DNA of 60,722 bases from Mycetocola sp. GTDB taxonomy: Bacteria; Actinomycetota; Actinomycetes; Actinomycetales; Microbacteriaceae. The notes below the pieces were generated by a model. The model worked only from the letters and a program-made list of their open reading frames with translations, was not told the origin of the DNA and searched no databases. The stretch lies in NCBI RefSeq assembly GCF_025464835.1, contig NZ_JAODMP010000007.1, positions 1 to 60,722 on the forward strand. The letters run 5' to 3'. A program made the position numbers and the translations under genes. This document shows positions 17,943 to 27,823 of this stretch, piece after piece (position 1 is the first letter of the stretch; each line of letters starts with the position of its first letter).

Positions 17943-19414
17943 ATTCCGAGGTCGGCCTCGAAGTTACCGTCTTCCAGACGGTTCTTCACGGCAACGAGGA
18001 AGCGCGAGGCGTCTGCGCCGTCGACGATCCTGTGGTCGTAGGAGAGAGCGAGATAGACCATCGAACGGATCGCGATGGCTTCCTGTCCTGCAGCCTTCAC
18101 GACGACCGGACGCTTGGTGACGATTCCCGTCCCGAGGATCGCAACCTGCGGCAGGAAGACCACCGGGGTGTCGAAGAGGGCACCACGTGAACCGGTGTTG
18201 GTCAGCGTGAACGTACCGCCCGAAAGCTCGTCAGGCTTCAGCTTGTTGTCGCGCGTACGCTCGGCGAGGTCAGCGATCTGAGCGGCGAGTTCAGCGAGGT
18301 TCAGGTCGCTTGCGTTCCGCACGACCGGAGTCAGCAGACCGCGCTCGGTGTCGACCGCGATGCTCATGTTCTCGTGCTCGGGGTAGACGATCGAGTCGCC
18401 GTCGATGGTCGCGTTGATGACAGGGAAAGCCTTGAGCGCCTCTGCCGCCGCCAGCGCGAAGAACGGGAGGAAGGACAGCTTGTTCCCCGTCTTGGACTGG
18501 AAGTCGTTCTTCACCCGGTCACGCAGCGATGCGATGTTGGTGACGTCCACTTCCACGACGCTCGTCAGCTGAGCCGAGGACTGCATCGAGATGACGGCGC
18601 GTTCTGCCACGACCTTGCGCAGGCGCGACATGGGCTGGGTGGTTCCGCGCAGCGGGGAGACCTCGAGAGGAGCAGCCTTGGCCGGCGCGCTCGAAGCGGA
18701 TGCTGTCGAACCAGCCTGGAGGACGTCTTCCTTGCGGATTCGTCCGCCGACACCGGTGCCGGTGATGGTGGAGAGGTCGACGCCCTGCTGGTTGGCGAGA
18801 CGCCGAACCAGTGGAGTGACGTATCCGCTTCCGCCGAGGGATTCGCCGGCGGGGGCCGGCGCCGCTGCTACGGGGGCCGGCGCCGCAGCGGGAGCCGCTG
18901 GAGCGGGCGCGGAAGCAGCGGGTGCTGCTGGCGCCGCCGGAGCGGGCGCAGGCGTTGAGGACGCCGGAGCGGGCTCGGGTGCGGCGGGGGCGGGCGGAGC
19001 CGGTTCGCCGGCCGGGGCCGACTCGGGAGCTTCGGCGGCCTCTTCCGAGACCTCGGTGGAAGGCTGGACAGCCGGCGCTTCCGCTTCGGCCTGGGCGGCC
19101 TCAGCCGGTGCGGATTCCTCGGCCGGAGCTTCCTCCGCCGGAGCTTCTTCGGCCGGGGCGTTCCCACCCGACGAAGAGCCGTCACCGATCTTCACGAGCG
19201 CCGTGCCGACCTCGACGGTTTCATCCTCCTGAACGAGGATCTCTTCGATCACGCCGGCGATGGGGGAAGGGATCTCGGTGTCGACCTTGTCGGTCGATAC
19301 CTCGAGCAACGGCTCGTCCACCTCGACCCGATCTCCAACGTTCTTCAGCCAGCGGGTGACCGTGCCCTCGGTGACACTCTCACCGAGCGCCGGAAGGCTT
19401 ACGGATTCTGCCAT
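17939..19414 (-). CDS. sucB: Dihydrolipoamide acyltransferase (2-oxoacid dehydrogenase E2)
   Basis: A 491-residue E2 core of a 2-oxoacid dehydrogenase complex. Domains in order: one lipoyl domain (1-76, lipoylated Lys43 in the TDKVDTE turn); a very long Ala/Pro/Glu linker (about 80-195); the E1/E3-binding domain (about 197-235, [15 protein letters not shown]); and the acyltransferase core (about 260-491) with the catalytic [11 protein letters not shown]. Actinobacterial E2 proteins of this type often serve pyruvate and 2-oxoglutarate complexes jointly, so acyl specificity is not certain. AAAGGAG lies 8 nt before the ATG. lpdA (E3) lies 69 bp upstream on the same strand. Confidence 0.92.
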   Translation of the reverse strand: MAESVSLPALGESVTEGTVTRWLKNVGDRVEVDEPLLEVSTDKVDTEIPSPIAGVIEEILVQEDETVEVGTALVKIGDGSSSGGNAPAEEAPAEEAPAEESAPAEAAQAEAEAPAVQPSTEVSEEAAEAPESAPAGEPAPPAPAAPEPAPASSTPAPAPAAPAAPAASAPAPAAPAAAPAPVAAAPAPAGESLGGSGYVTPLVRRLANQQGVDLSTITGTGVGGRIRKEDVLQAGSTASASSAPAKAAPLEVSPLRGTTQPMSRLRKVVAERAVISMQSSAQLTSVVEVDVTNIASLRDRVKNDFQSKTGNKLSFLPFFALAAAEALKAFPVINATIDGDSIVYPEHENMSIAVDTERGLLTPVVRNASDLNLAELAAQIADLAERTRDNKLKPDELSGGTFTLTNTGSRGALFDTPVVFLPQVAILGTGIVTKRPVVVKAAGQEAIAIRSMVYLALSYDHRIVDGADASRFLVAVKNRLEDGNFEADLGI

Positions 19415-19483
19415 GACCTTGTCTCCTTTGAAACCAGTTCTTACGTATGTAGCTTAGATTGATCGCACCCGGGTGGGCGCGAC

Positions 19484-20857
19484 CTACAGTGCGTGGAGCG
19501 GCTTGCCCGCCAGGTGGAGGAACGCCTCGCCGAGCGCTTCGCTCTGCGTCGGGTGGGCGTGGATCAGAGGAGCCAGGTCCTCCGGGTACGCTTCCCAGTT
19601 CACGGCGAGCTGGCCCTCGGTGATGAGTTCGCCGACCCGGGCACCGATCATGTGCACGCCGATGACAGGGCCGTCGTTGACGCGGATGACCTTGACGTTA
19701 CCGGTGGTGCCGATGATCTCGCTCTTGCCGTTTCCGGCGAGGTTGAACTCGTATGAGGTGATCTTGTCTGCCCCGTACTCCTCGGCAGCCTTCGCCTCCG
19801 TGAGACCCACGGATGCGACCTCGGGGTCGCAGTAGGTCACCTTCGGGATGTTGACGTCGGGGATCAGCACCGGCTTGAGTCCGGCGATCTCTTCGGCGAC
19901 GAAGATTCCCTGCTGGAATCCGCGGTGGGCAAGCTGCAGCCCTGGGACGATGTCGCCGACGGCGTAGAGCCCGGGGATGTTCGTCTCGAGCCGGTCGTTG
20001 GTGATCACGAAGCCGCGGTCCATGGTGACGCCGACTTCTTCATAGCCGAGGTTCGCCGTGGACGGGCCACGACCGACGGCGACGAGAAGCAGTTCGGCCT
20101 CGATCGTCTTACCGTCCTCCAGCGTGATGACGACGCCGTTCTCGTTCTGCGTGACGCCCTGGAAGCGGACGCCGAGCGAGTAGTTGATCCCGCGCTTGCG
20201 GAAGGCACGTTCGAGGCCCTTGCTCATCGCCTCGTCCTCGTTCGGGACGAGGTGGGGAAGCGCCTCGATGATGGTGACGTCGGAGCCGAACGACTTCCAG
20301 ACGCTGGCGAATTCGACGCCGATCACGCCGCCGCCGAGGACGGCAACCTTCTGGGGGACGAAGTCGAGCTCGAGTGCCTGCTCACTCGTGATGACACGGC
20401 CGCCGATGTCCAGGCCGGGGAGCGAACGGCTGTATGAACCAGTCGCCAGGATGACGTTCTTACCGGTGACCGTCGTCTCGCCGACCTGCACGGTCGTTGG
20501 GGAGGTCAGTCGGCCTTCGCCCTCGATCACGGTGATGCCGCGGGCCTTGATCAGTCCCTGAAGGCCCTTGTGCTTCTTGGCGACGATACCTTCGCGGTAG
20601 CTGGTCACACCGGCGACGTCGATGCCGTCGAATGTTGCCTTCACGCCATATTTCGAGGAGTCCCGGGCGGCGTCAGCCACTTCGGCCGAGTGCAGAAGCG
20701 CCTTCGTGGGAATACAACCCCGGTGGAGACACGTCCCGCCCAGTTTGTCCTTCTCTACGAGTCCGACGGTGAGACCGAGTTCGGATGCGCGCAATGCTGC
20801 TGCGTATCCGCCACTTCCTCCACCGAGAACGACGATGTCAAAATTCTGCTCCGACAC
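19484..20857 (-). CDS. lpdA: Dihydrolipoyl dehydrogenase (E3)
   Basis: A 457-residue FAD-dependent disulfide oxidoreductase that reoxidises dihydrolipoyl groups of the E2 protein using NAD. Motifs: the FAD-binding VVLGGGSGGYAAA, redox-active disulfide in GGTCLHRGCIPTK, NAD-binding VLGGGVIGVEFA, the second FAD motif YAVGDIVPG, and the C-terminal active-site HAHPTQSEALGE (His-Glu pair). The GTG start was chosen because AGGGAG precedes it on the minus strand; the much longer open frame upstream has no support. It probably forms one transcription unit with sucB downstream. Confidence 0.95.
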   Translation of the reverse strand: MSEQNFDIVVLGGGSGGYAAALRASELGLTVGLVEKDKLGGTCLHRGCIPTKALLHSAEVADAARDSSKYGVKATFDGIDVAGVTSYREGIVAKKHKGLQGLIKARGITVIEGEGRLTSPTTVQVGETTVTGKNVILATGSYSRSLPGLDIGGRVITSEQALELDFVPQKVAVLGGGVIGVEFASVWKSFGSDVTIIEALPHLVPNEDEAMSKGLERAFRKRGINYSLGVRFQGVTQNENGVVITLEDGKTIEAELLLVAVGRGPSTANLGYEEVGVTMDRGFVITNDRLETNIPGLYAVGDIVPGLQLAHRGFQQGIFVAEEIAGLKPVLIPDVNIPKVTYCDPEVASVGLTEAKAAEEYGADKITSYEFNLAGNGKSEIIGTTGNVKVIRVNDGPVIGVHMIGARVGELITEGQLAVNWEAYPEDLAPLIHAHPTQSEALGEAFLHLAGKPLHAL

Positions 20858-20952
20858 TGAGCTTCTCCCTTGTGCATCTGGGTTCGTGCTTGAGTCGCCG
20901 ACACGGGGTCGAGCTGGCGACGATTGGGGGCTGACTAGCCCATACGACCTTA

Positions 20953-22458
20953 CTACGGGCGACCAAACTCTTCGGCCACCTTGACCAGGGTGCGGACGCC
21001 GACGCCGCTCGGGCCGCCTGCGGTGAAACCGAAGGGAGCGTCCGGGTTGTTGGCGGGGCCGGCGATGTCGAGGTGAGCCCACGGAATGGCGGGGGCGTCG
21101 TCGGCGTCGCTCCGTGGGCCGATGAACTCCTTCAGGAAAACGCCGGCGACGAGCATGCCCCCTGCGGTGTTGCCGACTTTCGCGTTGGCAAGGTCCGCGA
21201 CATCCGAGCGAAGCAGCGCGCGGGTCTCAACCGGGAACGGCATGGGCCACATCGGTTCGCCGACGGATCGTGCTGACGCGAGAACATCGGCCGTGAAGTC
21301 TTCGTCTCCCATCACGCCGGTGAACCGTTTACCGAGAGCGACAACGGCAGCACCGGTGAGCGTGGCGATGTCGATGATCGCGTCCGGGTGCTCCTCGCTC
21401 GCGGCGACGAGGCCGTCGGCCATGACAAGCCGGCCTTCGGCGTCGGTGTTGGTGACTTCGACCGTGCGACCCCCCTTGATCCGGAGCACGTCATTCGGGC
21501 GGATCGCTGTCCCTGACGGCATGTTCTCGGCGATGCACAACCAGGCGGTGAGCCGGACCGGCAGCGTCAGCCGCGCCGCGGCGACGATCACGCCGAGAAC
21601 GGATGCGGCCCCGGTCATGTCGTACTTCATCCCCACCATCGATGCGGCAGGCTTCAGCGACAACCCACCGGTGTCGAAGGTGATGCCCTTCCCGACGAGG
21701 GCGAGGTGCTTCGCGGCGCCCTCCGGCGAGTAGGCGAGCTTCACGAGCCGGGGGCCGCGGCTGGAGCCCTGCCCGACGCCGAGGATGCCGCCGAAACCGT
21801 CGGCGGCGAGAGCGTCCTCGTCCCACGTGGTCACGTCGATCGGGAGCCCGGCAACGGCGTCCGCCGCCGCCTCGGCGAGGGCCGCCGGGTACAGGTCTCC
21901 CGGGGGAGTGTTGACGAGGTCCTTGACCTGCGCCACAGCGTCGGCGACGATCCCTGCGCGTTCGACGACGGCGTCGAACGCGTTCTCCTCGCCAGCGTTT
22001 TCGCCCAGGTGCACGGTGACTGCGGCCACTCCGGGCTTCGCGGAATTCAGGGAGGTGTTGCGGTAGGCGGTGAAGGTGTAACCACCGAGGGCCGCGCCCT
22101 CGAGAATCGCTTCCACGTCATCGGCGGATGCGGTGGGGAAGGCGAAAGCGACGGTGCCTGAGCCCGCGAGCTGCCGCACGGCCGACCCGGCCGCGTTCCG
22201 TAGGCTGTCGGTGCCGGCATCCGATCCGAGTCCGATGATCGCGATGCTTCCCGCCGATCCGACGGAGGCCGGGATCCGCACCAGCTGGTCGGCGGCGCCG
22301 GTGACGCCGATCGCGTCGAAGACCTCGCCGATGGCTGAGAATCCGTCGCCCGCGTGGAGAACAGCCGATGAACCGGACCTCAGCGCCCCGAGCACGAGAA
22401 CGTCAGCGTTGGAGTCGATGGCAGCGGACGAAGACACGGAAAGCGCGGGAACAGACAT
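20953..22458 (-). CDS. pepA: Leucyl aminopeptidase (M17 family)
   Basis: A 501-residue cytosolic M17 leucyl aminopeptidase with a two-zinc centre. Signature residues: VGKGITFDTGGLSLKP (Lys and Asp ligands), the KYDMTGAA block, and NTDAEGRLVMAD, the canonical M17 signature. The N-terminal macro-like domain occupies about the first 170 residues. The start is either the ATG at 22458 (MSVPALS) or one three codons earlier at 22467; neither has a well-spaced ribosome-binding site. lpdA lies 95 bp downstream on the same strand. The PAC2 gene is divergent from it. Confidence 0.93.
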   Translation of the reverse strand: MSVPALSVSSSAAIDSNADVLVLGALRSGSSAVLHAGDGFSAIGEVFDAIGVTGAADQLVRIPASVGSAGSIAIIGLGSDAGTDSLRNAAGSAVRQLAGSGTVAFAFPTASADDVEAILEGAALGGYTFTAYRNTSLNSAKPGVAAVTVHLGENAGEENAFDAVVERAGIVADAVAQVKDLVNTPPGDLYPAALAEAAADAVAGLPIDVTTWDEDALAADGFGGILGVGQGSSRGPRLVKLAYSPEGAAKHLALVGKGITFDTGGLSLKPAASMVGMKYDMTGAASVLGVIVAAARLTLPVRLTAWLCIAENMPSGTAIRPNDVLRIKGGRTVEVTNTDAEGRLVMADGLVAASEEHPDAIIDIATLTGAAVVALGKRFTGVMGDEDFTADVLASARSVGEPMWPMPFPVETRALLRSDVADLANAKVGNTAGGMLVAGVFLKEFIGPRSDADDAPAIPWAHLDIAGPANNPDAPFGFTAGGPSGVGVRTLVKVAEEFGRP

Positions 22459-22548
22459 GCCTCTCATGGTAGACGTTTGGCCGGAGGGGCTCCCGGCCGT
22501 GTTCGCTCTGCGCGTCGCGTGGCAGCTCGGGGTCCCCGGGTCGCCGAT

Positions 22549-22554
22549 TAGAGT
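22549..22554 (+). promoter_or_regulatory. -10 element TAGAGT of a leaderless transcript
   Basis: TAGAGT ends 7 nt before the ATG of the PAC2 gene; no ribosome-binding site is present. Confidence 0.5.
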
Positions 22555-22560
22555 AGAAGC

Positions 22561-23499
22561 ATGAGTTATCCCGGCGAACTTTTCGAGCTGACGGCTGCGG
22601 CATCCGACGTGCCGGACGGGCTCGATCTCGTCGTCGCGCTCACCGGTTTCTCGGATGCCGGTGGCGCAGCCGGGCAGTTCAACGACTATTCGCGCGGCGC
22701 TTTCGAGAGCGAACCGGTAGCGATTTTCGATAACGATCTGCTGCTGGATTACCGCGCACGTCGGCCGATCATCTACTTCGACCAGGACCACCTCACCGAG
22801 TACACGCCGCCGAGGCTCCAGGTGTCCCTTGCGTATGACGACCTCCACCACCCCTTCCTGTTGCTGACCGGTTACGAGCCGGACTTCCTCTGGGAGCGCT
22901 TCGTGAGGGATGTCCTCGGTCTGATCGACCGGTTCCGGGTTGCGCGCACGACCTGGGTTCACGCGATCCCGATGCCGGTGCCGCACACCAGGCCCATCGG
23001 GGTCACCGTGAGCGGGACGCGGACAGAGCTGATCGAGTCGATGAGCGCGTGGCGACCGCACACCCAGGTGCCTTCCAACGTGCTCCACCTTCTCGAGTAC
23101 CGTCTGACCGAGCGGGGCTCTGGAGTCGCCGGCTTCGCCCTCCTCATCCCGCACTACCTAGCAGACACCGAATTCCCGACTGCGGCCATAGCGGCTATCG
23201 ACAGCATCAGCGCGGCGACCGGGCTCATCCTTCCCACCGATGAGCTGCGGGAGGAAGGGCGGGAGTTCGTCTCCCGCATCGACGAGCAGGTCGGGGGAAA
23301 TGAGGAGCTGAAGAGGCTCGTCGGCACGCTCGAGGAGCGGTACGACACCTACATGGAGGGCAGCTCGTTGCGGTCGCCGCTCATGGATTCAGACGGCACG
23401 CTCCCATCAGCGGACGAAATCGCTGCCGAACTCGAGAAGTTCCTCGCGGGTCGCAAGGGCCCGGATGAGAAGCGCCCACCGGCCGACTCTGCCGAGTAG
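22561..23499 (+). CDS. PAC2 family protein
   Basis: A 312-residue PAC2 (proteasome assembly chaperone 2-like) protein. Typical elements: VALTGFSDAGGAAGQ near residue 30, the IYFDQDHLTEYTPPRL segment, a LLTGYEPDFLWERF motif, IPMPVPHTRPIGVT, and VAGFALLIPHYLADTEFPTAA. The C-terminal 60 residues are a charged helix. Bacterial PAC2 proteins have no established role; the name comes from eukaryotic proteasome assembly factors, and no proteasome gene is in this window. The leaderless -10 element fixes the start. Confidence 0.88.
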   Translation: MSYPGELFELTAAASDVPDGLDLVVALTGFSDAGGAAGQFNDYSRGAFESEPVAIFDNDLLLDYRARRPIIYFDQDHLTEYTPPRLQVSLAYDDLHHPFLLLTGYEPDFLWERFVRDVLGLIDRFRVARTTWVHAIPMPVPHTRPIGVTVSGTRTELIESMSAWRPHTQVPSNVLHLLEYRLTERGSGVAGFALLIPHYLADTEFPTAAIAAIDSISAATGLILPTDELREEGREFVSRIDEQVGGNEELKRLVGTLEERYDTYMEGSSLRSPLMDSDGTLPSADEIAAELEKFLAGRKGPDEKRPPADSAE

Positions 23500-23520
23500 G
23501 CGGGACCTCAGCGCTGCGTT

Positions 23521-23539
23521 CCCTCGACCGAGTCGAGGG
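23521..23539. repeat. Short perfect inverted repeat
   Basis: CCCTCGAC and GTCGAGGG around a 3-nt centre, in the spacer after the PAC2 gene. It is followed by another GCTTCGAGGG copy of one arm (about 23569-23578). It looks like a REP-type intergenic element; it could also end PAC2 transcription, but there is no T-run. Confidence 0.5.
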
Positions 23540-23627
23540 CGTCCGAGCGGGGAGCGAAGCTTCGAGGGATGCGGGCGATGCAGGTATCCACGCGCTCCGA
23601 TCAATCGGCCAGCTTTTCTCGCTGCCC

Positions 23628-23633
23628 TAGGCT
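23628..23633 (+). promoter_or_regulatory. -10 element TAGGCT of a leaderless transcript
   Basis: TAGGCT ends 7 nt before the ATG of the MFS gene; identical in sequence and spacing to the element before the Nif3-like gene. Confidence 0.5.
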
Positions 23634-23639
23634 GGGAGA

Positions 23640-24959
23640 ATGAACTCCGCGAAATCCTGGCTCGTCTTCTGGGTCGGGGTCCTCGCCTACATCGCTGCGG
23701 TGATGCAGCGTTCGACTCTCGGCGTTGCGGGCGTGTCTGCGGTGGAACGGTTCGACGCCGGCGCGTCTGCTTTGTCGGCGCTGGCCGTCCTGCAGCTCGT
23801 CGTCTACGCGGCGATGCAGGTTCCCGTCGGGGTACTCATCGACCGGCTCGGCCCGCGGGTCCTGATCACCGCCGGACTGTCCCTCCTTGTCGCCGGGCAG
23901 GTCGTTCTTGCCTTCTCGCCGTCGATCTCCGTGGCGGTGATGGGCCGCATCCTCGTCGGGGCCGGTGACGCGGCGATCTTCGTCTCCGTGATGCGCCTCG
24001 TCAGCTCCTGGTTCTCGGGCCCCATCGTTCCGCAGCTCTCGCAGTGGATGGGAAACCTCGGGCAGGCCGGTCAGATCCTCTCGGCGATTCCCTTCGCCTG
24101 GCTCCTGCACGCGCTCGGATGGACCCCCGCGTTTCTCGCCGCGGCATCTTTCGTCGCCCTCACCCTGGTCCTCGGTCTCGCGGTCATCCGCGACCGGCCC
24201 GCAGAGTCGACGGAGTCCGGGCGGGCGGAGAGCTTCCGGGAAGCGCTGCAATCCTTGAAGACCAGCTTCAGCCGGCCGGGCACACAGTTGGGGTTCTGGT
24301 CGCACTATGTGACGCAGTCATCGGGCACCGTGTTCTCGCTGCTGTGGGGATACCCGTTCATGGTCTACGGCCTCGGCCTGTCCGAACCGATGGCGGCGTC
24401 CATGCTGCTCGTGATCGTGGCATCCGGGGTTCTCATCGGCCCGCTGCTCGGCCTGCTCTCAGCGCGATACCCGTACCGGCGGAGCAATCTCGTCCTCGGG
24501 ATCGTCATCGCGATCGGGTGCGCCTGGACGGCGTTGCTGCTCTGGCCGGGGACCCCGCCGTTCTGGCTGCTCATCGTCCTGCTGGTGGTGCTCGGGGCAG
24601 GAGGCCCTGGGTCTCTCATCGGTTTCGATTTCGCCCGCACCTTCAATCCGGCGCGCGTCCTCGGGTCAGCGAATGGCGTGGTGAACGTCGGCGGCTTCCT
24701 GGCCAGCTTCGTCATGATGTTCCTCATCGGGCTGATCCTCGACTCGCAGTCCGCCACAGGCGCGTCACCGGGGGAGTTGTACCGGCTGGAGTCCTTCCGG
24801 CTCGGGTTCCTCGTCCAGTACCTCGTCATCGGCTTCGGTGTGGTGATGCTGATCCTCGCGCGCCGGCGCACCCGGAGACGTATCGTCGAAGAAGAGGGAA
24901 TACAGGTCGGGCCCCTGTGGGTCGCTGCTCTTGAGGCGATTCGTCGCCGCCGCGGGTGA
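23640..24959 (+). CDS. MFS transporter
   Basis: A 439-residue major facilitator superfamily protein with twelve predicted membrane helices. The conserved loop between helices 2 and 3 reads DRLGPRVL, and the N-terminal half contains a GRILVGAGDAAIF segment typical of helix 4. A hydrophilic central loop (about residues 183-212, ERAxSFREALQ-like) separates the halves, and the C-terminus is Arg-rich and cytosolic. Substrate is unknown; the neighbours (PAC2, sigA) do not suggest one. Confidence 0.85.
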   Translation: MNSAKSWLVFWVGVLAYIAAVMQRSTLGVAGVSAVERFDAGASALSALAVLQLVVYAAMQVPVGVLIDRLGPRVLITAGLSLLVAGQVVLAFSPSISVAVMGRILVGAGDAAIFVSVMRLVSSWFSGPIVPQLSQWMGNLGQAGQILSAIPFAWLLHALGWTPAFLAAASFVALTLVLGLAVIRDRPAESTESGRAESFREALQSLKTSFSRPGTQLGFWSHYVTQSSGTVFSLLWGYPFMVYGLGLSEPMAASMLLVIVASGVLIGPLLGLLSARYPYRRSNLVLGIVIAIGCAWTALLLWPGTPPFWLLIVLLVVLGAGGPGSLIGFDFARTFNPARVLGSANGVVNVGGFLASFVMMFLIGLILDSQSATGASPGELYRLESFRLGFLVQYLVIGFGVVMLILARRRTRRRIVEEEGIQVGPLWVAALEAIRRRRG

Positions 24960-25161
24960 CGGCGATCACGGGGTGGCTCGTTCTCACAGCAAAGCGTGAC
25001 ATAATGTGGACTAAGGACCCGTTCAAGTCCGTGCTGGTCGTGTCTTCTGACGCGTGCTCAGCGCCAGGGCTTGACATGGGTCTTAGTAATGTCCGAAAAC
25101 AATCTGGGCCCATGAGCGGGTGTCCGTGAGAAACACGCTCCCGGGACTGAAAGGTGCTCCT
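24960..25161. other. Promoter and leader region of sigA
   Basis: About 200 bp ahead of the housekeeping sigma gene. Candidate promoter pieces include CATAAT at about 24999 and TTGACA at about 25072, but they do not pair with well-spaced partners, so no promoter is asserted. No hairpin terminator for the MFS gene was recognised. Confidence 0.35.
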
Positions 25162-26532
25162 ATGGCCAGCAAGGCCGCACAAACTTCGGCAACGGAAGAA
25201 AAGACGACGGCAACGAAGGCCGCAACAGACAAGACGGTCGCGGAGACAGCTCCCGCGACGACCGCAGCCAAGACCCAGGCGCCCGCGAAGAAGGCGCCTG
25301 CGAAGGCCACGACCACAAAGGCCCCCACGGCAGCTGCCCTGAAGAAAGCTGAGGCTGCTCTAGCTGCCGAGGCAGCCGGCGTGGCCCCGAAGGTGGCGAC
25401 GGCAAAGGCCGGCCCCGCCAAGCGTGGGCCTGCCAAGAAGAAGGCAGAGGAACCTGAAGAGGTGCACGTCGATCAGACGGACGCCGAACGGGAAGAAGCC
25501 GAAGAAGCCCGGAAGAAGAAAGCGGAAGAGGCTGAAGCGCTCCCGCAGGGTGCGCTCGTCCTCTCACTCGTCGACGACGAGGACGAAGTACCCGTCTACT
25601 CGTCAGCCATTACCGGTGCCACAGCAGACCCCGTGAAGGACTATCTCAAGCAGATCGGTAAGGTCGCGCTCCTGAACGCGGCCGAAGAGGTCGAGCTCGC
25701 GATGAGGATCGAAGCCGGACTGTTCGCCGAGGACAAGCTGTCGCAGATGGACGACACCGAGAAGCGCACGCAGCTCGGTCGTGAACTCCAGTGGGTGGCC
25801 AAGGACGGAGCCCGTGCCAAGAGCCACCTGCTCGGTGCGAACCTCCGGCTCGTCGTTTCGCTCGCGAAGCGCTACACCGGCCGCGGCATGCAGTTCCTCG
25901 ACCTGATCCAGGAGGGAAACCTGGGCCTCATCCGTGCGGTCGAGAAGTTCGACTACACCAAGGGCTTCAAGTTTTCCACCTACGCGACCTGGTGGATCCG
26001 CCAGGCGATCACCCGCGCCATGGCCGACCAGGCGCGCACGATCCGTATCCCCGTGCACATGGTCGAAGTCATCAACAAGCTCGCCAGGGTTCAGCGGCAG
26101 ATGCTGCAGGATCTCGGCCGTGAGCCCACGCCTGAGGAACTCAGCCGGGAACTCGATATGACCCCTGAGAAGGTCATCGAAGTGCAGAAGTACGGCCGTG
26201 AGCCGATCTCGCTGCACACCCCCCTCGGTGAAGACGGAGACAGCGAATTCGGTGACCTGATCGAAGACACCGAGGCTGTCGTTCCTGCAGACGCTGTCGG
26301 GTTCACCATGCTGCAGAAGCAGCTGGAGAGCCTGCTCGACTCGCTCAGCGAGCGTGAAGCCGGCGTCATCCGGATGCGCTTCGGCCTCGGTGACGGCATG
26401 CCCAAGACCCTCGACCAGATCGGCGACACGTTCGGCGTGACCCGCGAACGCATCCGCCAGATCGAATCGAAGACGATGGCCAAGCTGCGCCACCCGTCCC
26501 GGTCGCAGTCGCTGCGGGACTACCTTGAGTAA
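25162..26532 (+). CDS. sigA: Primary sigma factor RpoD/SigA
   Basis: A 456-residue group 1 sigma factor directing RNA polymerase to housekeeping promoters. The first 100 residues are a Lys/Ala/Thr-rich, low-complexity tail typical of actinobacterial primary sigma factors. Conserved regions follow: 1.2 ([16 protein letters not shown]), 2.1-2.4 ([50 protein letters not shown]), region 3, and 4.2 HTH ([20 protein letters not shown]). The ATG at 25162 with AAAGG upstream was preferred over 14 residues of upstream frame. The murT TTG start overlaps its last codons by 8 nt. Confidence 0.97.
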   Translation: MASKAAQTSATEEKTTATKAATDKTVAETAPATTAAKTQAPAKKAPAKATTTKAPTAAALKKAEAALAAEAAGVAPKVATAKAGPAKRGPAKKKAEEPEEVHVDQTDAEREEAEEARKKKAEEAEALPQGALVLSLVDDEDEVPVYSSAITGATADPVKDYLKQIGKVALLNAAEEVELAMRIEAGLFAEDKLSQMDDTEKRTQLGRELQWVAKDGARAKSHLLGANLRLVVSLAKRYTGRGMQFLDLIQEGNLGLIRAVEKFDYTKGFKFSTYATWWIRQAITRAMADQARTIRIPVHMVEVINKLARVQRQMLQDLGREPTPEELSRELDMTPEKVIEVQKYGREPISLHTPLGEDGDSEFGDLIEDTEAVVPADAVGFTMLQKQLESLLDSLSEREAGVIRMRFGLGDGMPKTLDQIGDTFGVTRERIRQIESKTMAKLRHPSRSQSLRDYLE

Positions 26533-27823
26533 ACCGACCGGCCTGCACTATGTCCTTCCGATCCTCGCCGGCCGCCTGACGCGCTTCGCAACGCGTCTGC
26601 GCGGTGGGGGGAGTGCGCTGCCCGGAGTGGTGGTACAGAAGCTCGCTCCGAACGTGATGAGGGATGTTGCCTCTCAGTTGCCGTACGGCGTGGTTTTCGT
26701 CCTCGGCTCGAACGGCAAGTCCACAACCACGAACCTTCTCTCGGCGGTCATGCGCGAGCACGGGCTGAAAGTGTTCACCAACCCGTCTGGCGCGAACATG
26801 CCCCAGGGCATCGCGTCAGCGATGCTCGCCGAGACGTCGCTGACCGGCCGCATGGACGCTGACATCGCCATCCTCGAGATCGATGAGGGTTACGGTGCGG
26901 TGATCGCCCGGCAGCTGAAGCCGCAGACAGCTGTGATCCTCAACCTTCTCGTCGACCAGATCTATCGGTTCGGCGAGCCGGACAAGGTGGCTCAGATGTT
27001 CCGCGGGATCGCCGCTGAGATCGGCTCCTCGATCGTCCTCAACCGGGACGACAACTTCCTCAGCACTCTCGGAAGCGAACTCGAGGCAGAAGGCCGTCTG
27101 GCTGTCGAGTACTTCGGGGTGACCGCGGAGGTCCAGGCGTCAGCGCCCCACGGGCAGGTTTCAGCTCGGGACTTCTCTGGCGCTCCCGCAGCGACAGCCG
27201 TCCGTCACGCCGTCGCCGAGGTCGTCCACGCCGTCGGCTACGACGCGAAGATCTCCTTCGCAGGAACCGTCCACGATGTGCGCATGCCGTCACGCGGCAT
27301 CCATTACGCCGTCGACATCGCTGCCGCGTTCACCCTCGCCGCTCGCAACCTGGGGGAGCGCTTCGACATCGCGAAGGCGATCTCCGCGGTGCAGACGACC
27401 AAGACCGTCTACGGCCGTGGTGAGATCCTCCAGGTGAACGGCGTGGAGGTCGAGATTCTCATGCTGAAGAACCTCGCCAGCCTGCAGCTCAACCTCGACT
27501 ACCTGCAGCAGACCCCGGATTCGGTGCTGTTCGCCTACGACGAGTCCAGCAAGGACCCGTCCTGGTTGTACGCTGCCGACCTCAGCCGGCTCAACCACGT
27601 CGACGTCATCTCCGGCCCCAAGGGAGCGTTCGTGGCCCTTCGCCTGGCGTACGAGGGCAAGAACTTCGGCGTCATCGAGCCGGACATCACCAAGGCAGTA
27701 CAACGGATGCTGGACGGTCCGAAGCCGGAGAGCGGGCGTCACACGTTCTTCCTCGACTACGACCAGATGATGGCCACCCGCCGTTACCTGGGCTACAAAG
27801 ACCTGGAAGCGGGTGCCGCATGA
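26525..27823 (+). CDS. murT: MurT-like Mur ligase (lipid II D-Glu-activating subunit), cysteine-free
   Basis: A 432-residue Mur-ligase-fold protein. In other bacteria MurT phosphorylates the alpha-carboxyl of D-Glu in lipid II and GatD supplies ammonia, giving D-isoglutamine. Here: P-loop [10 protein letters not shown] (about residues 60-69), MurT-type central LEIDEGYG and [13 protein letters not shown], and the C-terminal MurT (DUF1727) domain with [15 protein letters not shown]. The whole protein has no cysteine, so the four-cysteine zinc ribbon of structurally known MurT proteins is absent. The TTG start overlaps sigA by 8 nt, and the stop overlaps the gatD start as ATGA, so coupling is tight. 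Confidence 0.88.
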   Translation: MSKPTGLHYVLPILAGRLTRFATRLRGGGSALPGVVVQKLAPNVMRDVASQLPYGVVFVLGSNGKSTTTNLLSAVMREHGLKVFTNPSGANMPQGIASAMLAETSLTGRMDADIAILEIDEGYGAVIARQLKPQTAVILNLLVDQIYRFGEPDKVAQMFRGIAAEIGSSIVLNRDDNFLSTLGSELEAEGRLAVEYFGVTAEVQASAPHGQVSARDFSGAPAATAVRHAVAEVVHAVGYDAKISFAGTVHDVRMPSRGIHYAVDIAAAFTLAARNLGERFDIAKAISAVQTTKTVYGRGEILQVNGVEVEILMLKNLASLQLNLDYLQQTPDSVLFAYDESSKDPSWLYAADLSRLNHVDVISGPKGAFVALRLAYEGKNFGVIEPDITKAVQRMLDGPKPESGRHTFFLDYDQMMATRRYLGYKDLEAGAA

